Shown: positions 16,587-24,559, numbered from the stretch's first letter. The stretch is DNA of 39,933 nucleotides from an uncultured Clostridium sp. (GCA_947382445.1 CANCZH010000006.1:1-39933), one strand, 5' to 3'. The notes: a model not told the origin generated them from the letters alone. Numbers and translations are program-made.

Positions 16587-16891
16587 AAAAAACCCTCATC
16601 ATTTATTGCCTCAGCTATTTCTTGGAAAATATCTTCATATGATTTATTGTTTTCTGCTTTGTAATCATCTATGAAATCATATACTTCTTCGCTTGATTTA
16701 AAAGTCTTTGTTCCATCTTCGTTTTCAGCAAATGTAAAAATAATTTTAGATAAAGAGTCCAAGTCATTTTCGCTCATTGCTTTAAAATATGTATCTTCAA
16801 AGTTTTTTCCTTGTAAACTATGAGTTGCGTTTACTATTTTTCTTGTAGTAAATACTAAATCAATATTTTTATTTTCTGTTTTTAAATTCAT
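16445..16891 (-). CDS. Tail assembly chaperone (gpG-like)
   Basis: A 148-aa protein with the layout of siphophage tail assembly chaperones: an N-terminal beta segment (LVFTTRKIVNATHSLQGKNF), a helical body (DLDSLSKIIFTFAENEDGTK) and a C-terminal helical tail ending IIAQA. It should bind tape measure and tube subunits during tail assembly. The frame is open to 16933, but AAAGGAGAG lies 7 nt before ATG 16891, so that start is preferred. Programmed -1 slippage near codon 102 would make the longer GT form. Confidence 0.8.
   Translation of the reverse strand: MNLKTENKNIDLVFTTRKIVNATHSLQGKNFEDTYFKAMSENDLDSLSKIIFTFAENEDGTKTFKSSEEVYDFIDDYKAENNKSYEDIFQEIAEAINDEGFFKKKMTKQELTQKISNPLLNINMDELIKQSAEKAISKVAEQQIIAQA
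16586..16592 (-). other. -1 slippery heptamer T TTT TTC
   Basis: On the minus strand, in the zero frame GGT TTT TTC AAA AAG, T-TTT-TTC fits the X-XXY-YYZ rule, and C-AAA-AAG directly after it is a second possible slip. It precedes the open -1 frame of the tail chaperone. A slip further downstream in the overlap cannot be excluded. Confidence 0.6.
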
Positions 16892-16913
16892 TATTTTCTC
16901 TCCTTTGCAAAAG

Positions 16914-16938
16914 AGAGAATGTCTAAATGACATTCTCT
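16914..16938 (-). terminator. Leaky terminator/attenuator before chaperone
   Basis: AGAGAATGTC and GACATTCTCT, a perfect 10-bp stem with a 5-nt loop, followed on the minus strand by CTTTTGC and then the chaperone ribosome site. The T run is short. It could reduce chaperone mRNA relative to the abundant tube protein. Confidence 0.55.
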
Positions 16939-16989
16939 ATATTTTTATTGTTAATTTTCTTTACTGTTCTAATCCTAGAATTATTAGGA

Positions 16990-17481
16990 TTAAACTGTGG
17001 GTGTAGTTGTAGGAAATCCTTCACTTTCTTCTAAGTCTGATGCTTTATATATTGTCATTGCATCTTTTAAGAACTCTCCTACTGTTGCTGTATCCATTGT
17101 AATAAACATTTCACCTTGTAAATATCTAACAAGTGGTTCTGTTCCTGATGATGCAGTATGAGCAGGATTTTGGAAAAACCAATATAAATTCTTATTCATC
17201 ATTCCTCTAAGCTTTTTGTGCTGTGAATGTGTATAATAGATTGGCATTTCTATTGTACCTGCTTTTTTTATTCCAGGTTTTGAAAATTCATAATCTAAAT
17301 CTAAGCATGAACCTGTAATTTGATCTGGTGCTTCTTCTAGCTTTGGTATTTCTTCCACATAAGCTACTTGTGTTCTTTCTCCTGTTAAAGTTTCTGAGCA
17401 AAATACTTTTGCCCATTTACTTGTATCTGGTAATTCATTTAAATTTGTATTTTGATCTGTAATTGTTGGTGTTGTTGACAT
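16990..17481 (-). CDS. Major tail (tube) protein
   Basis: A 163-aa protein directly upstream of the chaperones. SKWAKVFCSETLTGERTQVA and GSCLDLDYEFSKPGIKKAG, then PIYYTHSQHKKLRGMM, fit the small major tail proteins of siphophages, which stack as hexamers into the tube. Good ribosome site (GAAAGGAAGG). Length is normal and the frame intact. Confidence 0.8.
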   Translation of the reverse strand: MSTTPTITDQNTNLNELPDTSKWAKVFCSETLTGERTQVAYVEEIPKLEEAPDQITGSCLDLDYEFSKPGIKKAGTIEMPIYYTHSQHKKLRGMMNKNLYWFFQNPAHTASSGTEPLVRYLQGEMFITMDTATVGEFLKDAMTIYKASDLEESEGFPTTTPTV

Positions 17482-17496
17482 ATTAATCCTTCCTTT

Positions 17497-17904
17497 CTAT
17501 CTTATATAAATAAAAGTATTCGTTAGTGCTTCCCAACGAACTTCATAACTTGTTATTAATCTGTATTTTTGAGTTATTTCATCAAAAATTATTGGTTGAG
17601 TATTTGTTCTCAAACAATTTCTTTTCTGTAATACATTATCTGTATTACTAGCCATTTCCATACATTTTCTTTGTTCTTCATTCCAATGTTCAATAGTTAT
17701 TTTAAAATCTTTTAGAAGTGGTATAGCATTTTCTGATTTTAAAACACTATCAAGTGGTGTATTAATTAATCTACATGGAAATATACTTTCTGTTGTTGGA
17801 GTTTGCAAAACGGCTTCTGTTTCTTTGTTATCAAAATCTTTTATTCTCGATAAATCCTCATATAATAAATCATACATATCCTTTGTTGTAAATTCTTTTG
17901 TCAT
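17497..17904 (-). CDS. Tail terminator/completion protein
   Basis: About 135 aa, located between the gp10-like gene and the tube gene, where tail terminator (gpU-like) proteins sit. TKDMYDLLYEDLSRIKDF starts a helix followed by alternating strands (FKITIEHWNEEQRKCMEM; EKYRLI-type end, SYEVRWEALTNTFIYI), in line with that fold. The frame starts at 17910, but AGGAGG is 1 nt from that ATG and 7 nt from ATG 17904, which I choose. The ribosome site overlaps the stop of the recoded gp10-like gene, so the two are coupled. Confidence 0.6.
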   Translation of the reverse strand: MTKEFTTKDMYDLLYEDLSRIKDFDNKETEAVLQTPTTESIFPCRLINTPLDSVLKSENAIPLLKDFKITIEHWNEEQRKCMEMASNTDNVLQKRNCLRTNTQPIIFDEITQKYRLITSYEVRWEALTNTFIYIR

Positions 17905-17916
17905 TTGCATACCTCC

Positions 17917-18325
17917 TTAAATATTTCTTTTATTTTCAATATTTTTTTTCTTAGTTTTAAAAATAGTATCTTCTAAAAAGTGATTTGCTTTAGTTCCGAA
18001 CTGTAAAATAAAATTGATTATTATTTATAATTACAATTGGATAATTTAAGTTTTTACCTACTTTATTTACAGGTATGTACCATTCTGTATATCCTGTTTT
18101 GTTAAAATGTTTTGTTTTTTCAATGTGTTCTTTATTCATTTTTTCTAACTTTTTAGCATGCCATTTTCTTTTAGATGTTTCAATAGCTTTTTGAACTCTT
18201 TTGTCAAATTCTGCTTGATATTCTTTGTTAGATAAGACATCATCAAAAGTTTGCATTTTGTTTTCTTTTGTTCCCACCGATTCTATTCTTGCCCCAGCAT
18301 TAACATTTGGATTTTGTTTTTCCAC
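17917..18325 (-). CDS. Scaffold-gp10 fusion remnant, +1 at CGG
   Basis: GTG start at 18325 with AAGGAGG 5 nt upstream. Residues ~24-60 (FDDVLSNKEYQAEFDKRVQK) match the N-terminus of phage scaffold (DUF4355-like) proteins. From ~70 on (GYTEWYIPVNKVGKNLNYP) it matches the C-terminus of HK97-gp10-like head-tail proteins. The reading frame reaches CGG at 17998-17996 (codon 110) and closes one codon later. Skipping C gives FTV-G-TKANHFLEDTIFKT and stops at 17917, 135 aa in all. The fusion suggests that capsid and connector genes between scaffold and gp10 were deleted in frame. Whether the product has a role is unknown. Confidence 0.65.
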
Positions 18326-18411
18326 TTTTACCTCCTTGTCCCAGTTTGTTCAATTAAGTTCAAACCATTACATTAATTTCCTTTATTCATGCTAACTAGG
18401 ATAAAACGCAA

Positions 18412-18432
18412 TAAAAAAACATACGTCTATGT
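18412..18432 (-). terminator. Weak terminator after 35-aa gene
   Basis: On the minus strand ACATA-GACG-TATGT followed by seven T. The stem is only 5 bp. The surrounding stretch 18326-18455 also holds a short open piece ending LIEQTGTRR just before the scaffold ribosome site, maybe the tail of a deleted head gene. Confidence 0.35.
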
Positions 18433-18455
18433 GTCTTTAAATTAATATTAGTAAC

Positions 18456-18563
18456 TTATTTATTTTCTTCTTTTGTTGCCCAATATATTGCATATATGAA
18501 TATCGCTCCTAATTCTGTTAGTATGGTTGTAATAATTCCACACAAAAATGGATTAATATACAT
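18456..18563 (-). CDS. 35-aa phage membrane peptide
   Basis: ATG 18563 with GAAGGTGA 6 nt upstream opens 35 codons: MYINPFLCGIITTILTELGA, one transmembrane helix, then a charged end (TKEENK). Such 'NPF-C-G' mini-proteins recur in clostridial phages between early and late genes. Function unknown. Confidence 0.65.
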   Translation of the reverse strand: MYINPFLCGIITTILTELGAIFIYAIYWATKEENK

Positions 18564-18587
18564 AGTATTTCACCTTCTTTCAATAAT

Positions 18588-18614
18588 AAAAGCACTTACT
18601 TTTTTTGTAAGTGC
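18588..18614 (-). terminator. Terminator after late regulator gene
   Basis: GCACTTAC, 7-nt A loop, GTAAGTGC, then TTTTATT on the minus strand. Perfect 8-bp stem. Confidence 0.75.
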
Positions 18615-18740
18615 AATATATTCATTTTTATTAGCATAAGAAATATTATGATAAAGCAAAAAATCTAGTCTTTTTATTATTTCTTTATTATATTTATATC
18701 ATAATTAATTCCTAGTTTTCACTAAGATTATCTAGGTTCT

Positions 18741-19193
18741 TTATATTTTTGAATATAAATACAAAGCTTCTCCATGTAATTCCCAGATGTATTGTATAGT
18801 ATATCCTAGTTCTTCTGCAACCTTATTCCAACTCATTCCTCTTATATATCTGTAAAATAAAATATTTTTATATGGTTGTTCTAATTGCTCTATTTTATCG
18901 TCTATTCTAAATTTGTTTATTAATAATCTTTGCATTTTTTCTGTACAGTTTAACTTTAATTCATCTAAACGAGCTATTGCATCACCAAATTTGTCCTTAT
19001 TTTCATTTGATGAATTTGTTTTTATTATTGAAAAAGTTGTTGTTATTTTCTCAATTTTTTCTTTTATTTCTTCTGTATCATTTAATTTTTCTTCTATGTA
19101 TTTTATATCCTCTATATATTCGTTTAGTTCTTTTTTGGTTTCTTGAATTTTTATTTTCTCATCATCTGTTAAATTTCTTTTTAATTTGGACAC
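18741..19193 (-). CDS. ArpU/DUF1492-like late transcription regulator
   Basis: A 150-aa protein. The N-terminal two thirds form a coiled coil (KKELNEYIEDIKYIEEKL). The C-terminal 50 residues are a sigma-region-4-like helix-turn-helix (QLEQPYKNILFYRYIRGMSW, then NKVAEELGYT). Members of this group act as late-gene activators in phages of Gram-positive bacteria. It sits between the replication gene and the structural genes, as expected. A terminator follows the gene. Confidence 0.75.
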   Translation of the reverse strand: MSKLKRNLTDDEKIKIQETKKELNEYIEDIKYIEEKLNDTEEIKEKIEKITTTFSIIKTNSSNENKDKFGDAIARLDELKLNCTEKMQRLLINKFRIDDKIEQLEQPYKNILFYRYIRGMSWNKVAEELGYTIQYIWELHGEALYLYSKI

Positions 19194-19273
19194 TTTTTTA
19201 TACCTCCTATTTTTTATTATTTATCATTTTTTATATATTTGTTACTCATGATTACTATTTCCTTTGGTATATT

Positions 19274-19947
19274 TTAATTTTTTAATACGTAATCTATTAT
19301 TCTATTTTCATCATCTTTACTGAGTTTTTTATAGTTTTCACCTTTTTTAATTTCTCTTAAAAATTTCAGTTTATCATTAAATCGTTTTGAGTTGAGTTTG
19401 CTATATTTATAAATAAAATAACTATAAATATTATTATCATTATTGTTTGTGTCCTTGTGTTGCTCTTTTCTAATCCTTTTACTTACTCCGGGACATGTCC
19501 AAATCTATTTTAATGCTTTGTTCTTCTTTACTATTTTCAAAGCTTTCAGTGCTGTTTATTGATGTTCTATCTGATGTACAAATTGTTGTTCCATTTTCAT
19601 CCGATTTTATTCCAAATTGAACTTGATACTTATCATAATTAGAAATGCCTATAAGAGTTTTTTTGTTATCTCTTACTTGTACTAACATTCCGTTCCATTT
19701 CAAGACGATTTAGAAAATCGCTTACTTTATGTCTAGACCATTTCCATCTTGTTGCTAATTTATCTATTGAAGTTATTCTTTGTCCTCTTTCTATCTGTAT
19801 TATTTTTCCGTTAAATTCAATATTTTCTGTTTTATGATTAACCAGTAAAATTAAATCTATCCAAGCACTACGTTTGTCGAAAGGCTCATTACTCCTCCAT
19901 AACCAATTATCAAGAATTTGTCTATATATACTTATCCATCCTTCCAT
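19274..19947 (-). CDS. Phage replication initiator, two +1 CGG shifts
   Basis: Replisome-organiser type protein in three frames. The ATG at 19947 (AAAGGAG before it) starts a winged-helix domain: GWISIYRQILDNWLW, then FDKRSAWIDLILLVNHK and GQRITSIDKLATRWKWSRHK. CGG at 19692-19690 (codon 86): skipping C gives RLEME-G-MLVQVRDNKK, the usual end of the winged helix, and 67 codons more. A second CGG at 19490-19488: skipping C gives DMS-G-VSKRIRKEQHKD and continues through FNDKLKFLREIKKGENYKKL to the stop at 19274. The rebuilt protein is 223 aa, a normal size. No other lesion is present. Without recoding, only the first 93 aa would be made. Confidence 0.75.
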
Positions 19948-20147
19948 TTTTTTCTCCTTTCTTGCACTTCTTTAATATTTTTGCTTTTTATTTCTTTCAT
20001 AACAAATTTTCTAAATTCTTTATATATACTTAGTTTTTTATTAGATAATCTATAAACTAAACATTGTATTAATATAGCTATTAAAAATATTTTTAATAAT
20101 TGAACTATACATATTACTGTGCAACATAAAATGTCTAATATATACAT
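19932..20147 (-). CDS. Small membrane protein before replication gene
   Basis: A 71-aa protein with one long hydrophobic segment (ILCCTVICIVQLLKIFLIAI) and a strongly basic helical tail (MKEIKSKNIKEVQERRKKWK). GAGGAG ribosome site. It overlaps the start of the replication gene by 16 nt, so the two are coupled. Unknown function. Confidence 0.55.
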   Translation of the reverse strand: MYILDILCCTVICIVQLLKIFLIAILIQCLVYRLSNKKLSIYKEFRKFVMKEIKSKNIKEVQERRKKWKDG

Positions 20148-20228
20148 TTTCTTATTTCTCCTCTATAATTTCGATTTAGCCTAAACTCTACTTTTATATT
20201 TAAAATTTAGTTTTGTATTAAAAAATAA

Positions 20229-20273
20229 AAAAATGAGCAAGCAAGTATTTTTTATACTTATTTGCTCATTTTA
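20229..20273 (-). terminator. Terminator at right end of element
   Basis: AAAATGAGCAAGCAAGTAT pairs with ATACTTATTTGCTCATTTT with a 3-nt internal mismatch, and a T-rich run follows on the minus strand. It abuts attR and would shield the element's early genes from rho-side transcription. The flanking intergenic stretch 20148-20436 holds nothing else I can support. Confidence 0.75.
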
Positions 20274-20297
20274 ACTAAACTTTTATTTTGTGCAAAG
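20269..20297. other. attR with 21-bp repeat
   Basis: Degenerate left arm TTTTAACTAAA, spacer CTTTTA, right arm TTTTGTGCAAA. Bases 20277-20297 are identical to 232-252. The left arm matches the attL arm at 8 of 11 positions. The structure fits crossover within CTTTTA. Confidence 0.75.
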
Positions 20298-20436
20298 CTG
20301 TAGTCAACTTTTGACTTTATTCTATATTGCTCTGGTATTTTTAGAATGATTATATAATTAAATTTGTATTTAATAATTAATTTATATTCTTTATATAAGA
20401 AAGCACTTATATTTTTATAGGTATTTTAATTTCTTA

Positions 20437-20598
20437 TTATTCTTCAACTTTCATATTTTTTAATGCAAATCTTAAACAATCATTAATAAGAACGTTGGTA
20501 GATTCTAAATCATAATCTAATACAGTTCGTCTTACTTTTTCTAATAATTCTGGTTCCATTCTACATGTAAACTGGATATAATTTCTTTTAATTCTCAT
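20437..20598 (-). CDS. 53-aa ribbon-helix-helix protein
   Basis: ATG 20598 (AGAGGTG upstream) opens 53 codons: KRNYIQFTCRMEPELLEKVR is a strand-helix pattern, then NVLINDCLRFALKN, a second helix, as in Arc/MetJ-type ribbon-helix-helix proteins. It starts 10 nt after the rho stop, so it may be transcribed with rho, and lies just outside attR. Chromosomal by the att boundaries, but small regulators at integration sites can also be relics of other elements. Confidence 0.6.
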   Translation of the reverse strand: MRIKRNYIQFTCRMEPELLEKVRRTVLDYDLESTNVLINDCLRFALKNMKVEE

Positions 20599-20608
20599 AT
20601 AACACCTC

Positions 20609-21913
20609 TTATTTTATTATTGAATTAATTTTTTGGATAAATTCACTATTATTTTTTGTATCTATTGTAAGTTTCATAATTTTTTCTGTCATTTCCATTG
20701 TACTCATTTTTGACATAGATTTTCTTAAGCTCATAGTTGCTAGTAATTCATCTTGTGTTAATAACAAATCATCTCTTCTTGTTCCTGATTTATTTACATC
20801 AATTGCAGGGAATATTCTTCTTTCTGATAAACTTCTATCTAAGTGAACTTCCATATTTCCAGTTCCTTTAAATTCTTCAAAAATTACTTCGTCCATTCTA
20901 CTACCTGTTTCAACTAATGCTGTTGCTAAAATTGTTAGGCTTCCTGCATTTTCAGTATTTCTTGCTGCTCCAAAGAAACGTTTTGGTTTGTGTAATGCTG
21001 CAGGATCAAAACCTCCTGATAATGTTCTTCCTGATGATGGAATTGTAAGGTTATATGCACGAGCAAGTCTTGTAATGCTATCTAGTAATATTACAACATC
21101 TTTTTTTTGCTCTGTTAGTCTTTTCGCTCTTTCTAATACCATTTCGGCAACTTTTATATGATGTTCTGGCATTTCATCAAAAGTAGAATAAACAACATCT
21201 CCTTTTATTGACCTTTTCATATCAGTTACTTCTTCTGGTCTTTCATCTATTAATAATACAATTAATTCTATATCTGGGTTGTTAGCTGTTATACTATTGG
21301 CTATTTTCTTTAATATAGTTGTTTTACCAGCTTTAGGTGGTGCAACTATCATTCCTCTCTGCCCTTTTCCTATTGGAGATAATAAGTCCATTATTCTCAT
21401 TGTGTATTCATTTGATGTTGTTTCTAATTTAAGTCTTTTATTTGGATATATTGGTATTAGGTCATCGAAAGATGTTCTTTTCATTGCATTTTCAGGATGC
21501 TCACCATTTACTTCACCAACATATATTAAAGCAGGAAATCTTTCTCCCTCTTTTGGACTTCTCATAATTCCTTTGATTCTGTCTCCAGTGTCTAGTTTGA
21601 AACGCCTAATTTGTACTGGTGATATGTATACATCTTTTGGTGTTGAAAGGTAATTATCTCCTCTTAAAAATCCATAACCATCAGGCATTACTTCAAGTAT
21701 TCCTTCAGCTATTTGGTCGCTTTCGTTTGTTACTTTGTAATTTTCATCTTGTTTTGATGAATTTGATACCTTTATGTTTTCTTCTTGATTATTGTTTTCA
21801 AGTGATGATAAACTTTCTATTAATTCTTGTTTTTTCATTTTTGAAACATTTTTAATTTCTTTTTCTTTTGCTATTTCACGCAATTCGGTTATTGATAATT
21901 CATTATAATTCAT
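20609..21913 (-). CDS. rho: Transcription termination factor Rho
   Basis: A 434-aa hexameric RNA helicase. The N-terminal Rho_N domain ([16 protein letters not shown]) is followed by a short acidic/Asn linker, the RNA-binding cold-shock-like domain ([14 protein letters not shown]), the Walker A ([13 protein letters not shown]), Walker B ([16 protein letters not shown]) and the [15 protein letters not shown] loop. Full length, frame intact, no in-frame CGG. It reads toward the element and may terminate near it. Its neighbour in many Firmicutes, rpmE, is not present here. Confidence 0.97.
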   Translation of the reverse strand: MNYNELSITELREIAKEKEIKNVSKMKKQELIESLSSLENNNQEENIKVSNSSKQDENYKVTNESDQIAEGILEVMPDGYGFLRGDNYLSTPKDVYISPVQIRRFKLDTGDRIKGIMRSPKEGERFPALIYVGEVNGEHPENAMKRTSFDDLIPIYPNKRLKLETTSNEYTMRIMDLLSPIGKGQRGMIVAPPKAGKTTILKKIANSITANNPDIELIVLLIDERPEEVTDMKRSIKGDVVYSTFDEMPEHHIKVAEMVLERAKRLTEQKKDVVILLDSITRLARAYNLTIPSSGRTLSGGFDPAALHKPKRFFGAARNTENAGSLTILATALVETGSRMDEVIFEEFKGTGNMEVHLDRSLSERRIFPAIDVNKSGTRRDDLLLTQDELLATMSLRKSMSKMSTMEMTEKIMKLTIDTKNNSEFIQKINSIIK

Positions 21914-21973
21914 ATATAGCCCCCTATTTAATTTTTATTATTTTGGATTTTAATAAGAATAAAATTTAAAAGA

Positions 21974-22009
21974 AAAATAAAGTAACTAATTTTTTAGTTA
22001 CTTTATTTT
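21974..22009 (-). terminator. Terminator of yabP-yabQ-divIC operon
   Basis: AAAATAAAGTAACTAA and TTAGTTACTTTATTTT, a perfect 16-bp stem with a 4-nt loop, overlapping the stop of the DivIC-like gene. Confidence 0.85.
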
Positions 22010-22290
22010 GTACCGACATCAATATATACACGCTCGTTTGGATAGTACATTCCCAGTTTTTCACGTGCTAAGTCTTCAATATATTCTGGTGAGTTTATAT
22101 TTTCCTTAAGAGCTTTTAATTCTTCTTGATATTTTTTAGCTTCGTTAGCTTTTTCTTGATAATATGCTTGTGATTCTTTATAACCATTTAATTTTGATTG
22201 TTGATTTATAAGAACAGAAATAACATATATACAAAAAATAATAACTAAAATTTTAATATATAAATTTTTAACATTAAATATTTTTTTCAT
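22003..22290 (-). CDS. divIC: Septum formation initiator DivIC/FtsB
   Basis: A 95-aa bitopic division protein. One N-terminal membrane helix (KILVIIFCIYVISVLI), an extracytoplasmic coiled coil (ESQAYYQEKANEAKKYQEEL) and the family end motif SPEYIEDLAREKLGMYYPNE. It links FtsL and FtsQ/DivIB in the divisome. Same order as Bacillus yabP-yabQ-divIC. Confidence 0.9.
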   Translation of the reverse strand: MKKIFNVKNLYIKILVIIFCIYVISVLINQQSKLNGYKESQAYYQEKANEAKKYQEELKALKENINSPEYIEDLAREKLGMYYPNERVYIDVGTK

Positions 22291-22372
22291 CCGTAAATCT
22301 CCGATACATTAATGATATATATAACCACAATATATACATATATATTATTCTACAAAAATATTATAAATCCTT

Positions 22373-22813
22373 CTATTTTTTTATTTTTTTATTAGAAATT
22401 AAGTCGAATTTTAAATTTTTAGCTAGTTTTTTTATTGAATTTATTAGTTTTATTACTATTTTTGATGAAAATTGAAATAATTTTGATATTGGTGCAAATA
22501 TGATTTTATTTAGCGTTTGCAATATTTTACTTCCTATTTTTGTTATGGTTTTACTTAGTGTTATTATGTAGAATAATATTCCTGTAAATAGTCCAATAAA
22601 TAGATATGCTCTTATGTTTCCTTCGTTTAGTATAAATATACCAGATAATAGTATTATACCAGAAATTATCCAAAAAGCAATGTCTTCAATAATTGTTAAA
22701 AAATCGGGAGTTTGATATACACGTCTTAAGATTCTGAAAAAGTCAAATAAAAAGCTTATGATGATACCTATTAGTATAAATGCTAAGAATACACTAAATT
22801 CATTATTTATCAT
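22373..22813 (-). CDS. yabQ: Spore cortex protein YabQ
   Basis: A 146-aa membrane protein with four hydrophobic segments (VFLAFILIGIIISFLFDFFR; AFWIISGIILLSGIFIL; LFIGLFTGILFYIITLS) and the RILRRVYQTPDFLTIIEDI loop seen in YabQ. Needed for spore cortex formation in Bacillus. Overlaps yabP by 4 nt. Its presence with yabP marks a sporulating lineage. Confidence 0.88.
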   Translation of the reverse strand: MINNEFSVFLAFILIGIIISFLFDFFRILRRVYQTPDFLTIIEDIAFWIISGIILLSGIFILNEGNIRAYLFIGLFTGILFYIITLSKTITKIGSKILQTLNKIIFAPISKLFQFSSKIVIKLINSIKKLAKNLKFDLISNKKIKK

Positions 22814-23094
22814 TTAAATATTTTACTCATTAATCCTTGTTTTGAACTTATGTCTTTATCTGAATATTCTATTGCTCTAATAGTTCCATCTACTATAACA
22901 TCTCCTGTCTCAACTGAGATTTTGTTTACTCTTAAATCACTTCCTTTTATGTTTAAAAGCCCTAATTCAGACTCAACAACTACTATTTCATCATCAAAAC
23001 TTAAAACGTCTTTAATCCCTGTTAAAGTTAATTTTTTTCTATTTTCCAATATAACGTTTTGCATTATATTAGTTTGTTTTTCTTCTATTTGCAT
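22810..23094 (-). CDS. yabP: Sporulation protein YabP
   Basis: A 94-aa protein of the YabP/YqfC family, with RKKLTLTGIKDVLSFDDEIV and LNIKGSDLRVNKISVETGD, the conserved beta core. First gene of the yabP-yabQ-divIC cluster; expressed in the mother cell in Bacillus. Confidence 0.9.
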   Translation of the reverse strand: MQIEEKQTNIMQNVILENRKKLTLTGIKDVLSFDDEIVVVESELGLLNIKGSDLRVNKISVETGDVIVDGTIRAIEYSDKDISSKQGLMSKIFK

Positions 23095-23173
23095 TCCATT
23101 ACCCTCTCTCCCATGTATTTATCTTTCATAAGATATTATATGCGTTTAAGGGATTTTTAGAACTAAAATTAAA

Positions 23174-23213
23174 ATATCTCTCTATGTAGCAAATTTCTAC
23201 TAAGAGAGATATT
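23174..23213 (-). terminator. Terminator after lysC
   Basis: ATCTCTCT..GTAG / CTAC..AGAGAGAT stem with a 2-nt mismatch, followed by T-rich sequence on the minus strand, directly after the aspartokinase stop. Confidence 0.75.
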
Positions 23214-23216
23214 TTT

Positions 23217-24425
23217 TTAATTAAAAAATTTATCATGAATTGATTTTACTGCTAAATCAGCTTCTTCTTGGTTTACTAATACAGTTATTTTGATTTCAGA
23301 AGTACTAATTAGGTGCATATTTATATTTTGTTCATACAATGCTTCAAACATTTTTGAAGCTATTCCTGTTCTATTTGTCATACCTATTCCAACAATTGAT
23401 ACTTTTGATAGATTGTCAAAATGTATTATTTCTTTTGCTGTTAAATATTCTAAGTTCTCGTTTAATATTTTTAGTGTTTCTTCTAAATCACTATTTTTTA
23501 TTGTGAATGATAAGTTTTTATTTATATTTTCACCAAATGACTGTACAATGGTATCTACATTTATTTTATGTTCAGATAGCAATTTGAATACATTATATGT
23601 TTTTCCTATTTTATTTTCTAATCCCATTACAGTTACTCTTGAAATGTTGTCATCTTTGGCAATTCCGCTTATTTCCATGTTTTCAAGAAATTTACTATTT
23701 TCTACAATTGTTCCTTTTGATTCTTCTTTCGATGTATCTTTTACTACTATTGGAATGTCAAATTTTTTTCCTATTTCTACACATCTGTTGTGTAGTACTT
23801 TTGCTCCGAGACTAGATAATTCTAACATTTCTTCATAAGAGATTAAGTCAATTTTTTTTGCCTTTGGTGTTATTCTTGGGTCTGTTGTAAATACACCATC
23901 AACATCTGTATAGATATCGCATTTGTCTGCATCAAGGCTTGCTGCTATTGCTACTGCTGTTGTGTCTGATCCTCCTCTACCTAATGTTGTAATTTCTCCA
24001 TTAGAGTTTATTCCTTGAAAACCTGCTATTATAACAATATATCCTTTATCGAATAAATCAAGGATTGTTTTTGCTTTTATTGATTTAATTTTTGCGTTTC
24101 CAAAGTTATCATCTGTTATTATTGGTATTTGCCAACCTGTTAAAGAAATTGCTTTGTATCCAAGTTCGTTTAGCATTATTGCTAATTTAGAAATTGTAAT
24201 TTGTTCCCCTGTTGAAACAAGAACATCATGTTCTCTTTTATTTGGGCTTTGCGTTATTTCTTTTTCCTCTGTTATTAATCTGTCTGTTGTTTTTCCTTGG
24301 GCAGAGACTATAACTGCTACATTATTTCCTTTCTCAAATTCTTTTGTTATATGTTTGCAAACTTTTTTTAATTTTTCTGTAGTTGCAACAGAACTTCCTC
24401 CAAATTTTTGTACTATTATGCCCAT
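23217..24425 (-). CDS. lysC: Aspartate kinase
   Basis: A 402-aa enzyme that phosphorylates aspartate, the first step to lysine, threonine, methionine and diaminopimelate. Motifs in order: KFGGSS (residues 7-12), STGEQITISKLA, TLGRGGSDTTAVAIAA, DVDGVFTTDPR, LGAKVLHNR, then two C-terminal ACT domains (from ~255; GIGMTNRTGIASKMFEALYE) for feedback control. Monocistronic with its own terminator. No riboswitch is evident in its short leader. Confidence 0.95.
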   Translation of the reverse strand: MGIIVQKFGGSSVATTEKLKKVCKHITKEFEKGNNVAVIVSAQGKTTDRLITEEKEITQSPNKREHDVLVSTGEQITISKLAIMLNELGYKAISLTGWQIPIITDDNFGNAKIKSIKAKTILDLFDKGYIVIIAGFQGINSNGEITTLGRGGSDTTAVAIAASLDADKCDIYTDVDGVFTTDPRITPKAKKIDLISYEEMLELSSLGAKVLHNRCVEIGKKFDIPIVVKDTSKEESKGTIVENSKFLENMEISGIAKDDNISRVTVMGLENKIGKTYNVFKLLSEHKINVDTIVQSFGENINKNLSFTIKNSDLEETLKILNENLEYLTAKEIIHFDNLSKVSIVGIGMTNRTGIASKMFEALYEQNINMHLISTSEIKITVLVNQEEADLAVKSIHDKFFN

Positions 24426-24559
24426 AGCTTGGCACCTTCTTTTGAATTATTTAAGAGCAAATTTAAATCTAAATTTTGCATTGTAATTTATTATATTATA
24501 TAAAAAAATAACATATTACGTGAATATGTTATCATTTTTATATAATATTTTCAATCTTA

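Larger units (their letters stand above)
232..20297. mobile_element. Head-less siphophage-type integrated element
   Basis: A 20-kb element lies between two exact 21-bp copies of the same sequence (232-252 and 20277-20297), with a tyrosine integrase about 0.4 kb from the left copy. Inside are a replication protein, late regulator, complete tail module (completion protein, tube, chaperones, tape measure, tail tip, receptor binding) and holin-endolysin. No terminase, portal, head protease or capsid gene is visible. That is too few genes for a packaging phage. It is either a prophage that lost its head module or a flexible, tailocin-like tail particle locus that kept integrase and lysis functions. 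Confidence 0.88.

Noticed and set aside
18326..18455. A further head gene before the scaffold remnant
   Set aside because: Only about 13 codons ending LIEQTGTRR are open, after an in-frame stop; too short to call a gene.
20298..20436. tRNA or tmRNA 3' end as integration target
   Set aside because: No cloverleaf or CCA-ended structure can be folded near either att copy.
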